Shown here piece after piece: positions 6,227-10,510 of a stretch of DNA of 10,510 nucleotides (the first letter of the stretch is position 1; every line of letters begins with the position of its first letter). Origin of the DNA: Desulfobacteraceae bacterium (GTDB taxonomy: Bacteria; Desulfobacterota; Desulfobacteria; Desulfobacterales; UBA11574). The stretch is taken from NCBI GenBank assembly GCA_030671225.1, contig DAOVAE010000019.1, positions 1 to 10,510 of the forward strand, read 5' to 3'. The notes under the pieces are model-generated. The model was not told the origin of the DNA. It worked only from the letters and a program-made list of their open reading frames with translations, and did no database searches. A program made the position numbers and the translations under genes.

Positions 6227-7336
6227 TCACTTATCAATATACCCTTGAATCATGATATCGTCACCGAATCGTCTGATATTGATGTCTTTCACCGGTATAC
6301 AATTCTTCATTAAATCCGCTCCAGGTCCTTTACAAATAGGTACACCATCATCTCCGCCAAGAATTTTAGGAGCAAAGAAAAAGAATATTTTTTCGACGAT
6401 CCCGGCTGAAAGAGCTGATGCTATAACCCGGCTCCCTCCTTCTATAAGAAGGCTGGTTATACCTAAAGCCGCCAAGCGATCCATAAGGATGTCAAGATCT
6501 ATAAAATCGCCCTTGACAGGTGATTCAACAACCTTTGCACCTTTCTTTTCTATTCTGGCTTTTTTGTCTTCTGAAACCAAATTACCGGTTATAATAATTG
6601 TATCAGAGTTAGAATCGAGCCTCAACAGCTTAGCTTCTTCAGAAATTCTAAGATGGGTATCAAGAACAATCCTTACCGGATCCAGGCCCTTGAAGTTTCC
6701 AATACTGTTTGTCAGCCGGGTTGTTAGACCGGGGTCATCCTTTTCAACAGTATTAATGCCGACCATAATCGCATCTACAGCATGCCGAAGCCGGTGGACA
6801 AACTCCCTAGATTTTTTACCTGTAACCCATCTGGAATCACCTGTTCTTGTTGCAATTCGCCCATCTAAGGTGGCCGCACATTTGATGATGGAGAATGGAC
6901 GTTTTGTTTTAACGTAATTAATAAAAATTTCGTTTAGTCTTTTTGCCCGGTTTTCACAAACACCAGTTGTGATATCGATTCCACGGTTTTTTAAATAATC
7001 TTTACCCCCTCTTTTGACCCCGGGATTCGGATCATTCATGGCAAAAACAACCCGCCTGATGCCGGCCGCCAGTATTTTTTCAGTACAAGGCGGTGTCCGT
7101 CCGGTATGATTGCAAGGTTCGAGGGTAACATAAATGGTTGCGTCTTGAGTCAAAGCGCCGGCATCATCAATAGCATTGATTTCAGCATGAGCTTCACCTG
7201 CGGCTTGATGGTATCCTTTTCCCACGACCTTGCCGTCTTTAACAATTACGGCACCGACCATCGGGTTGGGGGAAGTAAAACCCTCCCCCTTTTCGGCAAG
7301 GCCAAGTGCCATTTGCATGAAATGTTCGTCGTCCAT
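6227..7336 (-). CDS. ribD: Bifunctional pyrimidine deaminase / reductase RibD
   Basis: This 369-residue RibD catalyses the deamination and then the NADPH-dependent side-chain reduction that follow GTP cyclohydrolase II. The N-terminal deaminase domain (1 to about 145) has TSPNPMVGAVIV (21-32) and the zinc site: His50 and Glu52 in AHAEINA, and Cys75 and Cys84 in PCNHTGRTPPC. The reductase domain (about 147-369) has KCAATLDGRIATRTGDSRW (152-170), GINTVEKDDP (193-202) and the NADPH-binding LLIEGGSRV (296-304). Both domains look complete and the length matches the family. The ATG is 19 bp from the nrdR stop, and that gap contains the palindrome CCGAATATTCGG. The ribosome binding site is weak (CGGA), so coupling to nrdR translation is plausible. 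Confidence 0.97.
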   Translation of the reverse strand: MDDEHFMQMALGLAEKGEGFTSPNPMVGAVIVKDGKVVGKGYHQAAGEAHAEINAIDDAGALTQDATIYVTLEPCNHTGRTPPCTEKILAAGIRRVVFAMNDPNPGVKRGGKDYLKNRGIDITTGVCENRAKRLNEIFINYVKTKRPFSIIKCAATLDGRIATRTGDSRWVTGKKSREFVHRLRHAVDAIMVGINTVEKDDPGLTTRLTNSIGNFKGLDPVRIVLDTHLRISEEAKLLRLDSNSDTIIITGNLVSEDKKARIEKKGAKVVESPVKGDFIDLDILMDRLAALGITSLLIEGGSRVIASALSAGIVEKIFFFFAPKILGGDDGVPICKGPGADLMKNCIPVKDINIRRFGDDIMIQGYIDK

Positions 7337-7342
7337 TAGCGT

Positions 7343-7354
7343 CCGAATATTCGG
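7343..7354. promoter_or_regulatory. 12-bp perfect palindrome in the nrdR-ribD gap
   Basis: CCGAATATTCGG is a perfect palindrome lying between the nrdR stop and the ribD start, covering most of the 19-bp gap. Its position could make it an operator or a small RNA stem near the ribD ribosome binding site. It does not resemble the NrdR box consensus. It shares its TATTCGGGTTA part with the CCGG-type motif at other gene borders here, so it may simply be a member of that repeat class. Function is unproven. Confidence 0.3.
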
Positions 7355-7355
7355 G

Positions 7356-7811
7356 TTAATGCCTGCTGAGAAGACTTTTTAGTTCCGATACAAAATCGTT
7401 TACATCTTTGAATTCTCTGTATACAGATGCAAACCTTACGTATGCAACATCATCTATTTCATGAAGTTTGGCCATGACCTTTTCGCCTATTTTGTTGGAA
7501 GGTATCTCTTTTTCCCCGATTTCTCTTAAATCACGTTCCAGCTCATCGAGAAATTCTTCGATAATATTCATGCTTATATCTCGCTTCTGACAGGCCTTTT
7601 GGATGCCTGAACGCAACTTTTCACGGGAAAAGGCTTCACGACGCCCATCCTTTTTAATAATCATAACAGGGATTTCTTCAATATACTCGTAGGTTGTAAA
7701 TCTTCTACTACATACAAGGCATTCCCTGCGCCTGCGAATTGCATTTCCATCCTTGCTCAATCTAGAATCGATAACTTTGTTGTCAACTTCCCCACAAAAT
7801 GGACACTTCAT
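7356..7811 (-). CDS. nrdR: Transcriptional repressor NrdR
   Basis: This 151-residue NrdR represses ribonucleotide reductase operons in response to ATP/dATP. The N-terminal zinc ribbon begins immediately with MKCPFCG (Cys3, Cys6) and closes with CLVCSRRF (Cys31, Cys34), flanking the DNA-contacting basic run RRRRE. The ATP-cone spans roughly residues 49-139 and includes VMIIKKDGRREAFSREKL, a typical nucleotide-binding start. An open frame extends nine codons further upstream, but the family begins at MKCPFCG. A good GGGAGGG lies 4 bases before this ATG, so 7811 is chosen. It follows the dCMP deaminase gene by 13 bp. Pairing NrdR with a deoxynucleotide enzyme makes metabolic sense. No ribonucleotide reductase gene is in the window. 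Confidence 0.97.
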   Translation of the reverse strand: MKCPFCGEVDNKVIDSRLSKDGNAIRRRRECLVCSRRFTTYEYIEEIPVMIIKKDGRREAFSREKLRSGIQKACQKRDISMNIIEEFLDELERDLREIGEKEIPSNKIGEKVMAKLHEIDDVAYVRFASVYREFKDVNDFVSELKSLLSRH

Positions 7812-7824
7812 GAATCCCTCCCTG

Positions 7825-8286
7825 CTAACTGGTATCAATTTTAATTAGGTTAATACCCGCTTCATTCAACATTTCTTCAGACATTGAATCTGCATATCCT
7901 GAATTGTAGCAAATCTTTTTTATTCCGGCGTTAATTATCATTTTAGCACATATGGAACACGGCAGGTTAGTACAGAAAAGAGTTGCATTCTTTATGGAAG
8001 CACCATGATAAGCGGCTTGAATAATAGCATTCTGCTCAGCATGTATGCCGCGGCACAGTTCATGGTTCTCACCGGAGGCAACATTCAATTTTTCACGTAT
8101 GCACCCTGTTTCAATACAGTGTTTAATACCGGTAGGGGCGCCGTTATAGCCGGTAGACAGGATTCTCTTATCCTTCACAATCAAAGCGCCTACAGCCCGC
8201 CTGAGACATGTTGAACGTTTAGACACTAGAAACGTAATATCCATAAAATAGGCTTCCCATGAAGGGCGACTGCTTCCCACTGACAC
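7825..8286 (-). CDS. Deoxycytidylate (dCMP) deaminase, ComEB type
   Basis: This 153-residue zinc deaminase converts dCMP to dUMP, feeding thymidylate synthesis. The catalytic zinc site is His82 and Glu84 in IHAEQNAI, with Cys110 and Cys113 in LPCSIC. The additional conserved features [25 protein letters not shown] (25-49), C-rich [10 protein letters not shown] (53-62) and [13 protein letters not shown] (73-85) are specific to the dCMP deaminase/ComEB branch rather than to cytidine or tRNA deaminases. Translation starts at GTG (8284-8286). A strong AAGGAGG is present but 12 bases away, which is rather long; a second GTG two codons in is even further, so the first is chosen. It lies 23 bp after glyA and 13 bp before nrdR. 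GlyA's one-carbon product and dUMP are both needed for dTMP, so the neighbours fit. Confidence 0.94.
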   Translation of the reverse strand: MSVGSSRPSWEAYFMDITFLVSKRSTCLRRAVGALIVKDKRILSTGYNGAPTGIKHCIETGCIREKLNVASGENHELCRGIHAEQNAIIQAAYHGASIKNATLFCTNLPCSICAKMIINAGIKKICYNSGYADSMSEEMLNEAGINLIKIDTS

Positions 8287-8309
8287 TTTTCTACCCCGCC
8301 TCCTTATAC

Positions 8310-9554
8310 TTAGTTATTATATAGTGAAAAAGTTTCACAAAGCTCGTGAACTTTTGTCCTTGCTTTCATAATAAGATCGTCATTTTTTCGGTTTTTGAGC
8401 ACATCAATAATAAGCTCTGCGATTGTTTGCATCTCCGGCGCTTTCATACCTCTCGTGGTAATGGCAGGTGTACCAATGCGAATACCACTGGTTACCGATG
8501 GGCTAAGTTTCTCAAATGGTATTGAATTTTTATTGACTGTAATTCCGGCACGTCCCAAGATATCTTCGGCATCTTTACCTGTTATATTAAGACCTCTTAA
8601 ATCTATAATCATCATGTGGTTATCGGTGCCGTCGGAAACTAGTTTTATACCATTGTTCATCAAGCAGTTGGCAAGAACCTTTGCATTTTTAACGATATCT
8701 TGCTGATAAGCGGCAAACGATTCGTCCAGGGCTTCCTTGAAGGCAACAGCTTTTGCGGCAATGACATGCATAAGCGGTCCTCCCTGAATTCCTGGGAATA
8801 TTTCTCTGTTCAATTTAGCACTGTAGTCGGTTCTTGCCAAAATCAAGCCGCCGCGCGGCCCCCTCAATGTCTTGTGAGTTGTTGAAGTTATAACATCCGC
8901 AAAAGACGACGGAGAGGGATGAAGCCCTGCTGCCACCAGGCCGGCTATATGGGCCATATCTATCATTAAATAGGCTTTTATAGATTCGGCAATTTGTGCG
9001 AATGCTTCAAAATCTATAATTCGCGGGTAAGCGCTCGCACCGGCAACAATCAGCTTCGGCCTGTGTTTCTCCGCCATTAGCGCCAATTCTTCATAATCGA
9101 TGGTTTCGGTATCCTTGTTTACGCCATAGTGGATAAAATTATAAAACTTTCCTGAAAAACTGGCCGGACTTCCATGTGTAAGGTGTCCGCCATGGGACAA
9201 ATTCATGCCAAGGACCGTATCCCCCGTCTCTAACAAAGCGAAATACACTGCCATATTGGCCTGGGACCCTGAGTGGGGCTGGACATTGGCATATGGCACA
9301 TTGAATAGTTTTTTGGCCCTATCTATGGCCAGTTTTTCAGCTACATCAACATATTCACACCCACCATAATAACGCTTATTAGGATACCCCTCAGCATATT
9401 TATTGGTAAAAACACTTGCCTGAGCGGCCATGACTGCCGGGCTGGCAATATTTTCCGATGCGATAAGCTCTAAGGTGTTTTTTTGCCTTTTGACCTCCAT
9501 GTTGATTGCACTTGCAATCTCAGGATCCACATTCTCAATAAGTTTCAAGTCCAA
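8310..9554 (-). CDS. glyA: Serine hydroxymethyltransferase
   Basis: This PLP enzyme of about 414 residues interconverts serine and glycine, charging tetrahydrofolate with a methylene group. The motifs [26 protein letters not shown] and [18 protein letters not shown] mark the substrate and folate site. [12 protein letters not shown] contains the cofactor-ring aspartate, and [14 protein letters not shown] contains the PLP lysine. All key residues are present and length is normal. There is no ATG before residue 21 of the open frame, so the start must be TTG. Two TTG codons compete, at 9558-9560 and 9552-9554. The ribosome binding site AAGGAA (9561-9566) abuts the first but sits about 6 bases before the second, so 9554 is preferred. 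The 136-bp gap after rpiB shows no glycine riboswitch that I can recognise. Confidence 0.96.
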   Translation of the reverse strand: MDLKLIENVDPEIASAINMEVKRQKNTLELIASENIASPAVMAAQASVFTNKYAEGYPNKRYYGGCEYVDVAEKLAIDRAKKLFNVPYANVQPHSGSQANMAVYFALLETGDTVLGMNLSHGGHLTHGSPASFSGKFYNFIHYGVNKDTETIDYEELALMAEKHRPKLIVAGASAYPRIIDFEAFAQIAESIKAYLMIDMAHIAGLVAAGLHPSPSSFADVITSTTHKTLRGPRGGLILARTDYSAKLNREIFPGIQGGPLMHVIAAKAVAFKEALDESFAAYQQDIVKNAKVLANCLMNNGIKLVSDGTDNHMMIIDLRGLNITGKDAEDILGRAGITVNKNSIPFEKLSPSVTSGIRIGTPAITTRGMKAPEMQTIAELIIDVLKNRKNDDLIMKARTKVHELCETFSLYNN

Positions 9555-9690
9555 AAACAATTCCTTCTTTAAAATATTGTGGGTTCAAAATTCATTAAAT
9601 CGAAAACCTGTATATCAATTCAGGATATGAACAGTACGTTCTTTATACAAAATGAGACCAAGTATGTCCAATCCTTTAAACACCAGGATC

Positions 9691-10155
9691 TTAATCAGAT
9701 ATCGCGGTGTCTATCCGATCGAACTTATCTAATCGACGCTGGTGTCGGCCGCCGTCATATGGTGTTTCAAGCCAGGCTTTCACTATCTCCATGGCAAGTA
9801 CATCTCCTACAACACGACCACCCATAACCAGTATATTCGAATTGTTATGGCGTCTGCTCATGATAGCGGAAAAAAGATCTGTGCAAAGAGCTGCTCTGAC
9901 ATAAGGAAATTTGTTGGCAACCATTGACATGCCGATTCCGGTACCGCACAGAAGGATTCCGCGCTCAAACTTACCCGCTGAAACCATGGACGCAACCTTG
10001 ATTCCAAAATCAGGATAGTCGACCGAATCTTTACCATGGGTACCCACATCCTCGACATCAATATCCCTTTGAACGAGGAATGCTTTAATCTTTTCCTTTA
10101 AATCATAAGCTGCATGGTCGCTGCCGATGATAATAGGCGCTTTCTTTTCAGACAT
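9691..10155 (-). CDS. rpiB: Ribose-5-phosphate isomerase B
   Basis: This 154-residue RpiB/LacAB-family isomerase interconverts ribose 5-phosphate and ribulose 5-phosphate. The N-terminal GSDHAAYDLK (11-20) supplies the substrate-binding Asp13 and His14. The catalytic cysteine is Cys70 in GILLCGTGIGMSMVANK. RRHNNSNILVMGGRVVG contains His103 (ring opening), and YDGGRHQRRLDK (133-144) contributes the phosphate-binding histidine and arginines. A cysteine at this place with GTGIGMS indicates RpiB rather than galactose-6-phosphate isomerase; allose-6-phosphate side activity cannot be excluded. The start ATG has AGGA 7 bases upstream. It follows rpmF by 21 bp. Its product, ribulose 5-phosphate, is the substrate of the RibB half of ribBA further along. 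Confidence 0.96.
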   Translation of the reverse strand: MSEKKAPIIIGSDHAAYDLKEKIKAFLVQRDIDVEDVGTHGKDSVDYPDFGIKVASMVSAGKFERGILLCGTGIGMSMVANKFPYVRAALCTDLFSAIMSRRHNNSNILVMGGRVVGDVLAMEIVKAWLETPYDGGRHQRRLDKFDRIDTAISD

Positions 10156-10176
10156 GACTTTATCCTGAAATTGGAA

Positions 10177-10353
10177 TTATTCGGTTTCAATAACAGTACG
10201 GCCTTTGTAGGTGCCGCAACTGGGGCATGCATGGTGTGGAAGCCGAGCATCACCGCACTGAGGACAGCTTGTCAGGTTAGCGCCTGTAACTTTCTGATGA
10301 GTCCGTCGCTTATTCCGTTTTGATTTAGATTTTTTACGTTTTGGTACAGCCAT
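10177..10353 (-). CDS. rpmF: 50S ribosomal protein L32
   Basis: This 58-residue L32 is a small basic protein of the large ribosomal subunit. It starts with the canonical MAVPKRKKSKSKRNKRR, followed by a zinc ribbon with CPQC (Cys30, Cys33) and CPSC (Cys43, Cys46), so this is the zinc-binding (C+) form. The open frame extends six codons further upstream to another ATG, but the family begins at MAVPK. AGAGGA lies about 6 bases before that ATG, fixing the start at 10353. In many bacteria rpmF lies between a DUF177 (YceD) gene and plsX/fabH. Here rpiB follows directly instead of plsX. Confidence 0.97.
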   Translation of the reverse strand: MAVPKRKKSKSKRNKRRTHQKVTGANLTSCPQCGDARLPHHACPSCGTYKGRTVIETE

Positions 10354-10510
10354 AAGTAATCCTCTAAACAACTGTTTTTTAAAGTTTTTTGTAAATCATT
10401 CTCCTGTTTCAAGGTTGAAGTTTAAGTAAGTGAAATTATAAGGAATGTCAAGATCTTTCATACATATTTATTTTAGCTTCTGAAGCCGCGTCCCCAAAGC
10501 GCCGCTTCTT

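Noticed and set aside
7812..7838. Nine-codon N-terminal extension of NrdR overlapping the dCMP deaminase gene
   Set aside because: NrdR proteins begin MKCPFCG, and a strong ribosome binding site precedes that internal ATG.
9656..9662. TGAGACC near 9656 as a remnant of the MITE end
   Set aside because: Only seven bases match, and neither the TTTGCAAAA continuation nor a partner end is nearby.
10354..10371. Six-codon N-terminal extension of L32
   Set aside because: L32 begins MAVPKRK, with AGAGGA correctly spaced in front of that ATG.
10435..10451. TTGACA plus TATAAT as a promoter for rpmF
   Set aside because: The hexamers are 5 bases apart instead of about 17, and the sequence 17 bases after TTGACA is a poor -10 match.

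Overview
The window suggests a sulfate-reducing type deltaproteobacterium (Desulfobacterales-like). That is inferred from the gene order nrdR-ribD-ribE-ribBA-ribH-nusB following rpiB and glyA, from the style of the proteins, and from AT-rich intergenic repeats. No 16S or other marker is present, so the placement is tentative.

Layout. Apart from a gene tail at the left edge, every gene is on the minus strand, so the region reads from right to left. In transcription order: ribosomal protein L32 (rpmF), ribose-5-phosphate isomerase B (rpiB), serine hydroxymethyltransferase (glyA), a dCMP deaminase, the ribonucleotide-reductase repressor nrdR, the riboflavin genes ribD, ribE, ribBA and ribH, then nusB, a stand-alone TrpB2-type tryptophan synthase beta chain, an 87-residue cysteine-rich protein of unknown function, and a glyoxalase II-like metallo-beta-lactamase-fold hydrolase. 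The first 168 bases hold the C-terminal end of an endonuclease/exonuclease/phosphatase-fold protein on the plus strand, convergent with the hydrolase gene.

Function. ribBA, ribD, ribH and ribE cover the committed riboflavin pathway from GTP and ribulose 5-phosphate to riboflavin, except the phosphatase step. RpiB supplies pentose phosphates, GlyA one-carbon units, and dCMP deaminase plus NrdR belong to deoxynucleotide supply. It is a growth and cofactor housekeeping cluster. No FMN riboswitch was recognised.

Non-coding structure. The unusual content lies between genes. Two nearly identical 144-bp MITE-like elements (141 of 144 positions the same) have 16-18 bp terminal inverted repeats, 3-bp target duplications and a centred internal palindrome. 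One sits after the hydrolase gene and the other splits ribE from ribBA. Next to the second is a separate 20-bp-arm inverted repeat. The ribBA-ribH gap holds an AT-rich tandem/inverted repeat cluster. A short CCGG-TTTAT-CCGG-like motif recurs at gene borders. I did not find a clearly new multi-gene system; the repeats and the 87-residue protein are the items most worth following up.
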